A DNA stretch of 64,000 nt from Gemmatimonadaceae bacterium (GCA_030835125.1 JAUQWM010000044.1:142969-206968), one strand, 5' to 3'; positions 7,910-18,791 are shown, counted from the first letter of the stretch. The notes: generated by a model from the letters alone, not told the origin. Translations and numbers: made by a program.

Positions 7910-7982
7910 AGCGGGAAACGGGACTCGAACCCGCGACCCCAACCTTGGCAAGGTTGTGCTCTACCAACTGAGCTATTCCCGC
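7910..7982 (-). tRNA. tRNA-Gly (anticodon GCC)
   Basis: Acceptor GCGGGAA/TTCCCGC, D-arm AGCTCAGTTGGTAGAGC, anticodon stem CAACC/GGTTG with loop TTGCCAA, T-loop GGTTCGAGTCCC. Confidence 0.95.
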
Positions 7983-8092
7983 GACACGTCCTGCCGAGTA
8001 CCCGACTGGGGCCCGTCACAGCCTGGGACCGCTCGCCCCAGGACGGGAACGGGACCGCCGAATCAGGTGACCAACCGGAGACGCCTACCCGA

Positions 8093-8165
<73 letters not shown>

Positions 8166-8200
8166 GGGGCCCTGAAAAGGCCATCTTTCAGGAACCGGGT

Positions 8201-8229
8201 AGTGTACCCCGGGGTAGGTTCCAAGTCAA
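8201..8229 (-). promoter_or_regulatory. Sigma-70-type promoter of the tRNA cluster
   Basis: On the minus strand: TTGACT (8229-8224), a 17-bp spacer, and TACACT (8206-8201). Both boxes are near consensus with ideal spacing, and the predicted transcription start lies about 30 bases before tRNA-Ala. Confidence 0.8.
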
Positions 8230-8399
8230 GCAAACCACTCTGGCGAAACACGTTGCGAACTGTATCTTCATCCCGTCGCTGGCTCCCTTTCGCGTGCCGC
8301 ACGTAATACCCGGTCGTTCCGCGTTTTCGCACCCTGAGACGCTCCCGAGCGGCTTCACCGTACCACCGACTCCCCCCCGGAGTCTGAGGACATCAATAA
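8230..8399. other. Upstream region of the sigma factor gene
   Basis: About 170 bases between the divergent tRNA promoter and the sigma factor start. No convincing plus-strand -35/-10 pair was found. AGGA sits 12 bases before the ATG and is the only translation signal seen. Confidence 0.4.
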
Positions 8400-9287
8400 A
8401 TGCCTGAGGTCAAGCGCCGGCGGCGCCGTGCAGCCCCGCCGGGCATCGCGCCCAGTGAACCCGAGCGCGACATTCTCGATCAATACCTCTACGAGGTCAG
8501 CACCTACCCACTGCTCAAGCCAGTGGAGGAGATCGCGCTCGCCCGCCGCATCCGTTCGGGCGACCAGGACGCCCTTCAGGAGCTGGTCAAGCGCAACCTG
8601 CGCTTCGTCATCTCCGTGGCCAAGAAGTACCAGAATCGCGGGCTTCCCCTCATCGACCTGATCGGCGAAGGGAACGTCGGCCTGCTCACCGCCGCGCGGA
8701 AGTTCGATCCGGACCAGGGCGTGAAGTTCATCTCCTATGCCGTGTGGTGGATTCGTCAGGCAATCCTGTCGTCGCTGGCTCGCCAGGGGCGCACCGTGCG
8801 CGTGCCGCTCAATCGCACCGCCGACCTGTCGCGCATCATCAAGGCATCGGAAATCCTCAGGCAGAAGCTGCGTCGTGAGCCTTCTCCCGAGGAGCTGGCC
8901 CAGTTGACGGGACTGTCGGTCGACGTGGTGCAGTCGCTGGCGGCGCTGAACACGGGCGATGTGCGGCTCGATGCGCCGATGGACCCGGAAGGCGACCGTT
9001 CGCTCATCGAGCGCTTCGTCGCCGACGAGATGCCGGATACCGAGGAGGAGGCGATGAACCGCTTCCTCACGGACGAGATCGAGCTCGCGCTGTCGACGCT
9101 GCCGCCGCGCGACGCCAAGGTGCTGCGCCTCTACTTCGGGCTCGAGGGCGGAAGGGAACACACGCTCGAGGAGATCGGCTCGATGCTGGGCGTGACCCGC
9201 GAGCGGGTCCGGCAATTGCGCGACCGCGCGCTCAAGCGGCTGCGTGAGGGCGATGTCGGACGGGCGCTGAGCAGTTTCGCGGCATAG
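8400..9287 (+). CDS. RNA polymerase sigma-70 family factor (RpoD/group 2 type)
   Basis: A 295-residue sigma factor without region 1.1. A basic N-terminus (about 1-18) is followed by region 1.2 (ILDQYLYEVSTYPLLKPVEE), region 2 (KRNLRFVISVAKKYQNRGLP, LIGEGNVGLLTAARKFDP, FISYAVWWIRQAI), region 3 (PSPEELAQLTGLSVDVV) and region 4 with the helix-turn-helix TLEEIGSMLGVTRERVRQLR for the -35 element. Regions 2.4 and 4.2 are of vegetative type. The lack of region 1.1 and of the long non-conserved segment suggests a compact primary or group 2 (stress/stationary) factor; gene content here cannot decide. Its stop codon is followed at once by a heptad array and a terminator. Confidence 0.9.
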   Translation: MPEVKRRRRRAAPPGIAPSEPERDILDQYLYEVSTYPLLKPVEEIALARRIRSGDQDALQELVKRNLRFVISVAKKYQNRGLPLIDLIGEGNVGLLTAARKFDPDQGVKFISYAVWWIRQAILSSLARQGRTVRVPLNRTADLSRIIKASEILRQKLRREPSPEELAQLTGLSVDVVQSLAALNTGDVRLDAPMDPEGDRSLIERFVADEMPDTEEEAMNRFLTDEIELALSTLPPRDAKVLRLYFGLEGGREHTLEEIGSMLGVTRERVRQLRDRALKRLREGDVGRALSSFAA

Positions 9288-9439
9288 TCGAGGTCCGAGG
9301 TCTGGGGTCGGAGGGGCGGCGCTGCAGAGCGTCGCCCCTTTTTCTTCGCCGGCCACTTACCATGGACCGAACCGCCAATCACATTCCTGCTGTCCGTCTT
9401 GCCTGACCTCCGACCTCGGACCTCGGACCTCTGATCTCC
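9287..9439. repeat. Heptad arms (GAGGTCC) flanking the sigma factor terminator and entering mlaF
   Basis: Left arm 9288-9315 in 7-bp steps (TCGAGGT, CCGAGGT, CTGGGGT, CGGAGGG). Right arm 9405-9439 (GACCTCC, GACCTCG, GACCTCG, GACCTCT, GATCTCC). The right arm runs into the reading frame of the ABC ATPase. The same word recurs at 56450-56534 and 57518-57602. Confidence 0.85.
9312..9345 (+). terminator. Intrinsic terminator after the sigma factor gene
   Basis: Stem AGGGGCGGCGCT (9312-9323) with AGCGTCGCCCCT (9328-9339), one G-U pair and a GCAG loop, followed by TTTTTC. Confidence 0.85.
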
Positions 9440-10180
9440 CTACGGAACGTCCACAAGGCCTTCGGGCCCAAGCAGGTGCTCACCGGGTTCTCCCTCGAGG
9501 TCGAGGAAGGGGAGACGATGGTGATCATCGGGTATTCGGGGTCGGGCAAGTCGGTGGCGATCAAGCACATCGTCGGGCTGCTGGAACCGGACCAGGGGAC
9601 GGTGTTCGTGGACGGGCTCGAGGTGCCGAAGCTGCCCCGTCGCGAGCTCTATGCACTCCGCTCCCGCATCGGCTACGTCTTCCAGTTCGCGGCGCTCTTC
9701 GACTCGCTCAGCATCGGGGAGAACGTCTCGATGGGGCTCCGCAAGCAGGGCCTGCTCAACGCCGCCGAGATCACCCAGCGCGTGGACGAGGCGCTCGACC
9801 TGGTCGACCTGCCTAACGTGAAGGAGCGGTTCCCGGCCGAGCTGTCGGGCGGGATGCGGAAGCGCGTGGGGCTGGCGCGGGCGATCGCGCTCCGGCCCAA
9901 GTACCTGCTTTACGACGAGCCCACCACCGGTCTCGACCCGGTCACCAGCGCGGTCATCGACGAGCTGATGATCCGGATGCGCGAGAAGCTGGGCGTCACG
10001 TCGATCGTGATCACGCACGACATGCGGAGCGCCTACCGGGTCGGCTCACGGATCGCGATGCTGTACGAGGGGAAGGTGCGCCAGGTGGGGACGGTGGACG
10101 AGATCCGGGCGACGAAGGACCCGATCGTGCGGCAGTTCATCGAGGGACGCGCCGAGGTCGACCTGAGCGCACTGGCCTGA
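9431..10180 (+). CDS. mlaF: ABC transporter ATPase, MlaF/Ttg2A-like (phospholipid trafficking)
   Basis: About 249 residues. Walker A GYSGSGKS, Q-loop region YVFQFAALFDSLSIGENV, signature LSGGMRKRVGLARAIA, Walker B YLLYDEPTTGLDP, switch His in ITHDMRSA. The FQFAALFDS segment and close spacing are typical of MlaF, the cytoplasmic ATPase of the Mla retrograde phospholipid transporter; no mlaE, mlaD or mlaC gene lies nearby. The conserved N-terminus (ISLRNVHKAFGPKQVL) begins at 9434, upstream of the first GTG (9476). The only candidate initiation codon between the in-frame stop at 9404 and that sequence is CTG at 9431, inside the heptad array. The start is therefore uncertain and probably non-canonical. 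The NUDIX gene follows after 2 bases. Confidence 0.85.
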   Translation: MISLRNVHKAFGPKQVLTGFSLEVEEGETMVIIGYSGSGKSVAIKHIVGLLEPDQGTVFVDGLEVPKLPRRELYALRSRIGYVFQFAALFDSLSIGENVSMGLRKQGLLNAAEITQRVDEALDLVDLPNVKERFPAELSGGMRKRVGLARAIALRPKYLLYDEPTTGLDPVTSAVIDELMIRMREKLGVTSIVITHDMRSAYRVGSRIAMLYEGKVRQVGTVDEIRATKDPIVRQFIEGRAEVDLSALA

Positions 10181-10182
10181 CG

Positions 10183-10629
10183 ATGGCTCGGAACAAGCCC
10201 CGCCTCGAGACCTCGGCCGGCGGCGTGGTCATGCACGCCGGGCCCCAGGAACCGTTGTACCTGTTGATCCGCGACAGCTACGGGAACTGGGGCTTTCCCA
10301 AGGGGCACCTCGAGCAGGGCGAACGCCCCGAAGACGCGGCGGTGCGCGAGGTGCGCGAGGAGACGGGCCTGGGCGAGGTGCGGCTGCGGGCGCCGATCCA
10401 CACCATCGACTGGTACTTCCGCTTTCGCGGGCGGCTGATCCACAAGGTCTGCCATTTCTTCCTGATGGAGGCCGAGGACATGCACACCAGCCCCCAGGCG
10501 GACGAGGGGATCACGGCCTGCCGGTGGGAGCGGTTCGCCGACGCCGTGGCGCTGGTGTCCTACGAGAACGCGCGCGACGTTCTGCGCCGGGCGCACGGGC
10601 AGGTGCCGGGCCACACGCCGGCTGCCTGA
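10183..10629 (+). CDS. NUDIX hydrolase
   Basis: A 148-residue protein with a complete NUDIX box starting at GHLEQGERPEDAAVREVREE and ending in TGL, which binds Mg and hydrolyses nucleoside diphosphates linked to another moiety. The N-terminal strand ETSAGGVVMH and the GNWGFPKGH segment before the box resemble diadenosine polyphosphate (Ap4A) hydrolases, but the substrate cannot be fixed from sequence. It starts 3 bases after the mlaF stop without a visible ribosome-binding site, so it is probably coupled to mlaF. Confidence 0.85.
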   Translation: MARNKPRLETSAGGVVMHAGPQEPLYLLIRDSYGNWGFPKGHLEQGERPEDAAVREVREETGLGEVRLRAPIHTIDWYFRFRGRLIHKVCHFFLMEAEDMHTSPQADEGITACRWERFADAVALVSYENARDVLRRAHGQVPGHTPAA

Positions 10630-10642
10630 CGAGAACCGGCCC

Positions 10643-11452
10643 GTGTCCATGGTCGTGCCGCCCACGTACGCCGCTCCCGTCACCATCGCCGTCTGCGCGG
10701 CGCGCGACCGCGCGCGGGCGCTGGCGCGGTCGGCCTTCCCGCGTCGCCGCTGCCGGCTGGCGCTGGCGCGCACGGCCGGTGAGCTGGAACGGGTGTTCCG
10801 GGAGACGCTGGTGGACGCGGCCCTGGTGGACGTCCACGCGCCGAACGACGACACCTGGAAGGCGGTGGCGCTGGCGGCGGAATTCCCGAGCGCGCCGTTC
10901 TTCGCGCTGACGCCGCTGCGGCCGGGGGATGCGGCCATCGCGGCCCGCTGCGCGGCGGCGGACGTGGCCGACCTGGTGACCGAGGGCGTCGACGACGGCG
11001 TGCTGCGCGACCTGGTCCTGCCGCGGACGTTCACGGCCCGCTTCACCGACGCGCTCCGCGACCCGCCGTCCGCGTTAGGCCTGTCCGGCCCGCTCCACCT
11101 CGCCACCTGGCGGTTCCTGGTCGCCCATGGGGGACGGCCGGTGCGCACCGACACCATCGCCGCGGCGCTGGGCGTGACGCGCGAACACCTGAGCCGTGCC
11201 TTCAGCGCCGGGGGCTCGGCCAACCTGAAGCGGATCATCGACCTCGTCCGGCTCCTCGCGGCCGCTGAACTGGCGAAGAACCCCGGGTACGACGTGTCCG
11301 ACATCGCGCGGGTGCTAGATTACGCCTCGTCGTCGCACCTGTCCACGACCTCACAACGGATCGCGGGCACGAAGCCGGCATCGCTGGCGCGGCTGCGGAC
11401 GGTGGACCTGATCGACCGGTTCGTGAAGGGGAGGACGCGGAGCAGGGGGTAG
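10643..11452 (+). CDS. AraC-family-like transcriptional regulator
   Basis: A 269-residue protein. The N-terminal half (about 12-125) has alternating strands and helices like a degenerate response-regulator receiver (DAALVDVH in the place of the phospho-acceptor strand). The C-terminal third holds two helix-turn-helix segments of AraC type: RTDTIAAALGVTREHLSRAF, and DVSDIARVLDYASSSHLSTT followed by SQRIAGTKPASL. The start may be GTG 10643 or ATG 10649. It is the last gene before the four-helix-bundle element, whose left arm begins 9 bases after the stop. Target unknown. Confidence 0.7.
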   Translation: MSMVVPPTYAAPVTIAVCAARDRARALARSAFPRRRCRLALARTAGELERVFRETLVDAALVDVHAPNDDTWKAVALAAEFPSAPFFALTPLRPGDAAIAARCAAADVADLVTEGVDDGVLRDLVLPRTFTARFTDALRDPPSALGLSGPLHLATWRFLVAHGGRPVRTDTIAAALGVTREHLSRAFSAGGSANLKRIIDLVRLLAAAELAKNPGYDVSDIARVLDYASSSHLSTTSQRIAGTKPASLARLRTVDLIDRFVKGRTRSRG

Positions 11453-11460
11453 GGGGAGGG

Positions 11461-12137
11461 AGCTGCGTGCTGATTGCTGCCTGCTGCTGCTAGTCCTGCG
11501 TGCTGGGGCTGGAGCTGGGGCTGGGGCTGGGGCTGGGGTCCTCCACTCGCTGGCGGCGGCGGATCCGGTCCTCCGATGCTCCGGCTCGCTCCCTCGGTAC
11601 CGCCACGACCAGGATCTTGATCGCCCGCGTCAGCAGGTAGGCACGCTCGAGCGCCGATTCCTCGCCCAGCCACCGAACGGCGCGGCGATACCACTCGCGT
11701 GACTCTCGTGCCGAGCCGAGTGCTATCTCGTAAAACCGGGCGCGTTCCTTGCCCGAGAAACGTGAGTATCCTTCCGCGATGTTCACGCCGATCGAGTCCA
11801 CCGCTCGCTCCAACTGATTCACCACGTGCGGCGGCGCGCCAGCGCGGATCAGGACGGTGACATCGTCGCGCGCGACGTCGGTCAGGAACAGCCCGATTCG
11901 GTAGGCCGGGAGTTTCCAGATTGGGTCACCGAACAGTTCCGGCGGAGTTCTCGCCTCGAACGCCGCGAACTTTTCCTGGAGAGTCGTCACGGTAGCCAGC
12001 ATAGGGCTGTCTGATGAGACTCCTTCATCGTGGGAACGCAGGTAGTGTCTTTCCAGCTCCAGCTCCAGCCCCAGCCCCAGCCCCAGCCCCAGCACCCAGC
12101 GGCAGCAGCAGCAGGCAGCAATCAGCACGCAGCATGA
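11461..12137. mobile_element. Inverted-repeat element carrying a four-helix-bundle (S23-like) gene
   Basis: A 677-bp unit bounded by near-perfect inverted repeats of about 75 bp. Left arm 11461-11538: the 19-mer GCTGCGTGCTGATTGCTGC, then CTGCTGCTGCT, then GGGGCT hexamers. Right arm 12056-12137 is its complement. The first 30 bases of the arms are identical, the next ~9 differ, and the hexamer tracts match again. The enclosed minus-strand gene reads into the left arm for its last codons and stop. The layout, a long stem with an S23-type gene in the loop, is that of the intervening sequences known from 23S rRNA genes, but it lies here between araC-like and atpA. Calling it mobile is inference. 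Confidence 0.6.
11490..12002 (-). CDS. Four-helix-bundle protein of the 23S rRNA intervening-sequence (S23/Avd-like) family
   Basis: A 170-residue protein. The core (residues about 20-125) matches the S23 family: DPIWKLPAYRIGLFLTDVAR, then HVVNQLERAVDSIGVNIAEGYSR with the hallmark SIxxNIAEG, then KERARFYEIALGSARESREW. Family members are pentameric helical bundles; relatives are encoded in 23S rRNA intervening sequences and include the Avd accessory protein of diversity-generating retroelements, and nucleic-acid binding is proposed. The start is ATG 12002; an open frame continues upstream through the repeat arm but would encode Leu-Gly/Leu-Glu repeats. The last ~15 residues ([15 protein letters not shown]) and the TAG are arm-encoded. 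No reverse transcriptase is nearby. Confidence 0.85.
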   Translation of the reverse strand: MLATVTTLQEKFAAFEARTPPELFGDPIWKLPAYRIGLFLTDVARDDVTVLIRAGAPPHVVNQLERAVDSIGVNIAEGYSRFSGKERARFYEIALGSARESREWYRRAVRWLGEESALERAYLLTRAIKILVVAVPRERAGASEDRIRRRQRVEDPSPSPSPSSSPSTQD

Positions 12138-12141
12138 ATCC

Positions 12142-12170
12142 TTGCTTGCCGTCCCTGCTTGTGATATTTT
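12142..12170 (+). promoter_or_regulatory. Promoter of the atpAGDC operon
   Basis: TTGCTT (12142-12147), a 17-bp spacer, TATTTT (12165-12170), ending 40 bases before the atpA ATG. It lies directly outside the right arm of the four-helix-bundle element. Confidence 0.7.
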
Positions 12171-12177
12171 TCACAAG
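12158..12177. promoter_or_regulatory. CRP/FNR-type palindromic operator over the atp -10 box
   Basis: CTTGTGA-TATTTT-TCACAAG is a perfect 7-bp inverted repeat and includes an exact TGTGA-N6-TCACA, the half-site spacing of CRP-family regulators. Centred on the -10 box, it would most simply act as a repressor site. No CRP-family gene is present in the window. Confidence 0.6.
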
Positions 12178-12210
12178 CTCCTCCCCCCTTCAATAAATCA
12201 GAGACCCCGC

Positions 12211-13782
<1,572 letters not shown>

Positions 13783-13789
13783 GCACGCT

Positions 13790-13828
13790 CGTCTCCCGCC
13801 TCCCAACTCCCCTCTCCAGCCTCGCCTA
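13790..13828 (+). repeat. Degenerate heptad tract between atpA and atpG
   Basis: CT-rich 7-bp steps (GTCTCCC, GCCTCCC, AACTCCC, CTCTCCA, GCCTCGC) fill the gap and end at the atpG start codon, leaving no Shine-Dalgarno sequence. Confidence 0.6.
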
Positions 13829-13829
13829 G

Positions 13830-14690
13830 ATGGCCAAGGGTCGCGAACTCAAGCGCCGCATCAAGACGGTCGAGAACACGCGCAAGATCACGCGAACGAT
13901 GGAGCTCGTCGCCACGTCGCGGATGAAGCGCGCCCAGGACCGCGTGGCCTCGGCGCGTCCCTACGCGCGCGCGTTAGGCGACGTGATCGCCGGCCTGTAC
14001 TCGCCCGACCTGGCCGACCGGTTCCCGCTGCTGCGGCAGCCGGCGCAGGCGAGGCGGGCCGCGGTGATCCTGCTGACGTCGAATCGCGGGCTCTGCGGCG
14101 GGTTCAACGCGAACCTCATCCGCGAGGCGCGGGGTCTGCTGTCCCGCCTGCGCGGGCAGGGGACCGAGGTGGAGCTGCACGTGGTGGGCCGCAAGGGCAT
14201 CGGCTACTTCAAGTACGTCGGCCAGCCGATGGCCACGCAGCGGACCGACATCACGGACCGCCCGCGCGCCGACGACGCCTCGTCGCTGGTGGACGGCCTG
14301 ATGCGGGATTTCGTGTCGGGCGCGCTCGACGCCGTGTACGTGGTGTACGCGCAGTTCCGGTCGGCGATCTCCACGCCGCCGACGAGCGATCGGCTCCTGC
14401 CGGTGCAGCCACCGACACGGAGCGGGCCGCTGCCGGACTACCTGCTGTACCCCTCGGCGGAGGACATCCTCACGGAGTTGCTGCCGTCGTACGTGCGGAA
14501 CGCGGTATACCGCGCGCTGGTCGAAACAGCGGCAGGCGAGCAGGGCGCTCGGCGGACCGCGATGAAGAACGCCACGGATAACGCGACGGACATGATGAAT
14601 ACCCTGACGCGCACGTTCAATCGGGCTCGTCAGGCAGGGATCACCCAGGAAATCGCCGAGATTGTTGGGGGGGCGGCGGCTCTTGAATAA
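13830..14690 (+). CDS. atpG: F1Fo ATP synthase subunit gamma
   Basis: A 286-residue central rotor shaft of F1. The N-terminal helix (GRELKRRIKTVENTRKITRT, then MELVATSRMKRAQ) and the C-terminal helix (ATDNATDMMNTLTRTFNRAR, then QAGITQEIAEIVGGAAALE) form the coiled coil inside the alpha/beta ring. The Rossmann-like middle has LTSNRGLCGGFNANL. It carries one GCGTTAGGC word, read as Ala-Leu-Gly. It is followed by a 180-bp gap with a large hairpin element before atpD. Confidence 0.97.
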   Translation: MAKGRELKRRIKTVENTRKITRTMELVATSRMKRAQDRVASARPYARALGDVIAGLYSPDLADRFPLLRQPAQARRAAVILLTSNRGLCGGFNANLIREARGLLSRLRGQGTEVELHVVGRKGIGYFKYVGQPMATQRTDITDRPRADDASSLVDGLMRDFVSGALDAVYVVYAQFRSAISTPPTSDRLLPVQPPTRSGPLPDYLLYPSAEDILTELLPSYVRNAVYRALVETAAGEQGARRTAMKNATDNATDMMNTLTRTFNRARQAGITQEIAEIVGGAAALE

Positions 14691-14705
14691 CGCTTCTTCT
14701 TCTGA

Positions 14706-16307
<1,602 letters not shown>

Positions 16308-16309
16308 TC

Positions 16310-16555
16310 ATGCTGACCGTGTCGGTGATCTCGCCGGAGAAGACCCTGTTCGAGGGGACCGTGGCCAGCCTCGTGGCGCCGGCCTACGACGGCGAGGTGG
16401 GTATCCTGCCCCAGCACGCGCCGATGATGACGCTGCTGGGGAAGGGGGAGTTGCGCCTGGGCCCCGATGGCGCCGACGGCCGCTTCCAGATCGCGGGCGG
16501 GTTCCTCCAGGTGCTGAACGACTCGGTCCGGGTCGTGACGGAGAACGCGAAGTAG
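16310..16555 (+). CDS. atpC: F1Fo ATP synthase subunit epsilon, short form
   Basis: An 81-residue protein made only of the N-terminal beta-sandwich (LTVSVISPEKTLFEGTVASL, AYDGEVGILPQHAPMMTLLG, RFQIAGGFLQVLNDSVRVV). The usual C-terminal helical hairpin (about 50 residues), which inhibits ATP hydrolysis in many bacteria, is absent. Similar short forms are known from Bacteroidetes/Chlorobi-type enzymes. It starts 2 bases after the atpD stop and ends the operon. The neighbour ends convergently 22 bases on, with no clear terminator between. Confidence 0.9.
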   Translation: MLTVSVISPEKTLFEGTVASLVAPAYDGEVGILPQHAPMMTLLGKGELRLGPDGADGRFQIAGGFLQVLNDSVRVVTENAK

Positions 16556-16577
16556 GGCAACGACCGGCGCCCGTGAC

Positions 16578-18791
16578 CTAACGAGCCGGGCCGAGCTGGC
16601 GCAGTTGCGCGCGGGCCTCCGCGTAGTCCGGCCGCAGGCGGAGGGCCTCCTCGAGGTGGCGCCGCGCCTCACGCGGGCGCCCGAGGCGAATGAGGGCAAA
16701 CGCGAGGTTGTTGTGCGCTTCCGGATTGCGCTGCCGGACCTCCAGCGCCGCGGTGAACTGCTGCGCGGCCTCCGCATACCGTCCCAGGATCAGCAGGCCG
16801 ATGCCGAGGTTGTTCCGCGCCTCGGCGTGCGCCGGATTCAGTCGCAGCGCCGCCTCGAAGGCGGGGATCGCCGCCTCGACGCGCCCGGACTGGCTGAGCA
16901 GCGTCCCGAGGTTGAACCGGGCCGACGCATCGTCGGGAAGGCGCCGTGACAGGTCCTCGTAATACGCGATCGCGTCGGCGGGCCGGCCCTGCGCCACGAG
17001 GAGCTGTCCACGCAGGTTGAGGGCCTCGGAGTTCCCCGGTGCGCCGCGGATGGCCTGGTCCAGTTCCAGCGCGGCCGATTCCACGCGACCGGAGCGCAGC
17101 AGGACCCGCGCGAGGTTGACTCGCGCCGGCACCAGGTCCGGTTTCCCGCGCAGGGCAGCCCGGAACGCCGCTTCCGCCTTCGGGACGTCGCCTCCCAGGG
17201 CGTACGCCGAGCCCAGGACATTCAGCGCGTCCGGGTTCCCGGGATCCTGCGACATCACGGGTTCGAGGTCCCCCATCGCGTCAGCGAGACGTCCATCGCG
17301 AAGGCTGAGGGCCGCGCGGTTGACACGCGCCGGGACGAAGGTCGGCGCGATCCGGAGCGCCGCCTCGGTGTGCATCCGCGCTTCGTCGATCGCTCCACGC
17401 TGGAGCAGTGCCGCGCCCAGGTTCGCCAGGGCCTCATAGTAGTCCGGCTTCAGCAGCACCGCCTGGCGGTACCCGACGATGGCGGACTCGGTCTCTCCGC
17501 GCTCAAGTCGGACGTTGGCCAGGTTGTTGTGGGCCAGCCATGCGGCGGGGTTCTTCTCGAGGGTGTCGGACCACAGCGTCTCCAGATCCTTGTAGACGTG
17601 CGCCTGGTTCCACGTCAGGACGGCGAGGGGGACGACCAGCGCGAATGCCCACCGGGAAGCAAGACGCGAAAGCGCCGTGGCCACCAGCACGAGGATGCCG
17701 ATGCTGGCGAAGTACTGGAAGTGGTCCGCCACGAAGGAGAACCGCATCGGATACACGTTGATGAAGCCGAGGGCCGGAACGAGCGTCCCTCCGAAGAAGA
17801 GGAGGGCCGCGAACGGGCCGCGGCCGAAGCGACGCCTTGCCAGCCAGGCCAGGGCGAGGATGGCGACTGCCGCGAGGGGAAACACCCATTGCAGCGGCTG
17901 GCCGGCGTCGATCTCCCAGCGTGGGTAGATGAACGTCAGGTTGGACGGCCAGAGCAGCTTGGTGGCGTAGAACCACAGGGCCCGTCCGGCGATGAGCAGG
18001 CGTTCGGCGCCGCTGAACTCCCAGTCGGGACCCACGGCACCGACCCGGCTGCGCTCCATCCACGCCGTGTTGAGGGCGAGGATCAGGCCAATGGCGAAGA
18101 ACGGCACGAGTGGTCGCACATCGGACCGGGTCACGGTGCCGCGCTTCCACCAGCACACCACGAGCATCGCGGCGGGCAGGGAGGCCGCGACGGTCTTGCT
18201 CAGCATCGCCGCGATGAAGAGCGCCAGTGAGAGGAAGTACCATCGTCGATCGGCTGTCAGTCTCGTCCTGCCGCCTGGTGCCGCGTGCGGGGTGGCCGCC
18301 TGTCCGCCGGCGGGGAACGACTGGATGCGTAGCCAGGCGAGCGCCGAGCCGAGGGAGAAGACGGCCGAGAGGAGGTTCTTGCGTTCGGTTATCCAGGCGA
18401 CGGATTCAACGCCGACCGGATGGACCGCGAACAGCAAGGCGGCAAGCGATGCGGCGCGCACCTCGAGGCGCACGAGGAGGCGCCAGAGCAGGAACGAGGC
18501 GAGGCCGTGGAGGAGGATGTTGAGGCCATGGTACGGCGCCGGGTCGAGTCCCCACAGGTGGCGCTCCACCCAGAAAGTGGTGTGAACGAGCGGATAGTAC
18601 TGGGGCACGGCCCCCGGTTCAGTCCAGATCCGGCGGAGCCCATCAAGGTCGACGAGGGTTTCGTTGCGGGTGACGTGGTCATCGTCATCCCAGACGAAGC
18701 CGGCGCGGAGGGCGGGTGCGTACGCCGCGACGATCAGGACCAGTCCCAGGATCGGGAGCAGCCAGGAGAAGCGGCGGGCCTGAAGATCCAT
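16578..18791 (-). CDS. Polytopic membrane protein with C-terminal TPR repeats
   Basis: About 737 residues. The N-terminal half has many hydrophobic segments (LPILGLVLIVAAYAPALRAG at the start) and the loop GFVWDDDDHVTRNETL, whose acidic motif resembles that of protein O-mannosyltransferase/TMTC-type GT-C enzymes. The C-terminal half (about 460-737) is a run of tetratricopeptide repeats ending LRPDYAEARAQLRQLG. Such GT-C-like plus TPR proteins are common in soil bacteria but mostly uncharacterised; a glycosyl-transfer role is inference. The start is taken at ATG 18791, where the first membrane segment begins; no good ribosome-binding site is seen. The last codon overlaps a CCTAACG word. Confidence 0.75.
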   Translation of the reverse strand: MDLQARRFSWLLPILGLVLIVAAYAPALRAGFVWDDDDHVTRNETLVDLDGLRRIWTEPGAVPQYYPLVHTTFWVERHLWGLDPAPYHGLNILLHGLASFLLWRLLVRLEVRAASLAALLFAVHPVGVESVAWITERKNLLSAVFSLGSALAWLRIQSFPAGGQAATPHAAPGGRTRLTADRRWYFLSLALFIAAMLSKTVAASLPAAMLVVCWWKRGTVTRSDVRPLVPFFAIGLILALNTAWMERSRVGAVGPDWEFSGAERLLIAGRALWFYATKLLWPSNLTFIYPRWEIDAGQPLQWVFPLAAVAILALAWLARRRFGRGPFAALLFFGGTLVPALGFINVYPMRFSFVADHFQYFASIGILVLVATALSRLASRWAFALVVPLAVLTWNQAHVYKDLETLWSDTLEKNPAAWLAHNNLANVRLERGETESAIVGYRQAVLLKPDYYEALANLGAALLQRGAIDEARMHTEAALRIAPTFVPARVNRAALSLRDGRLADAMGDLEPVMSQDPGNPDALNVLGSAYALGGDVPKAEAAFRAALRGKPDLVPARVNLARVLLRSGRVESAALELDQAIRGAPGNSEALNLRGQLLVAQGRPADAIAYYEDLSRRLPDDASARFNLGTLLSQSGRVEAAIPAFEAALRLNPAHAEARNNLGIGLLILGRYAEAAQQFTAALEVRQRNPEAHNNLAFALIRLGRPREARRHLEEALRLRPDYAEARAQLRQLGPAR

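Noticed and set aside
12003..12128. N-terminal extension of the four-helix-bundle protein through the right repeat arm
   Set aside because: It would encode Leu-Gly/Leu-Glu repeats; the core family domain is complete from ATG 12002. Kept only as a possibility because the frame is open.
11461..12137. Diversity-generating retroelement around the Avd-like protein
   Set aside because: No reverse transcriptase and no template/variable repeat pair with adenine-specific differences is visible in the window.
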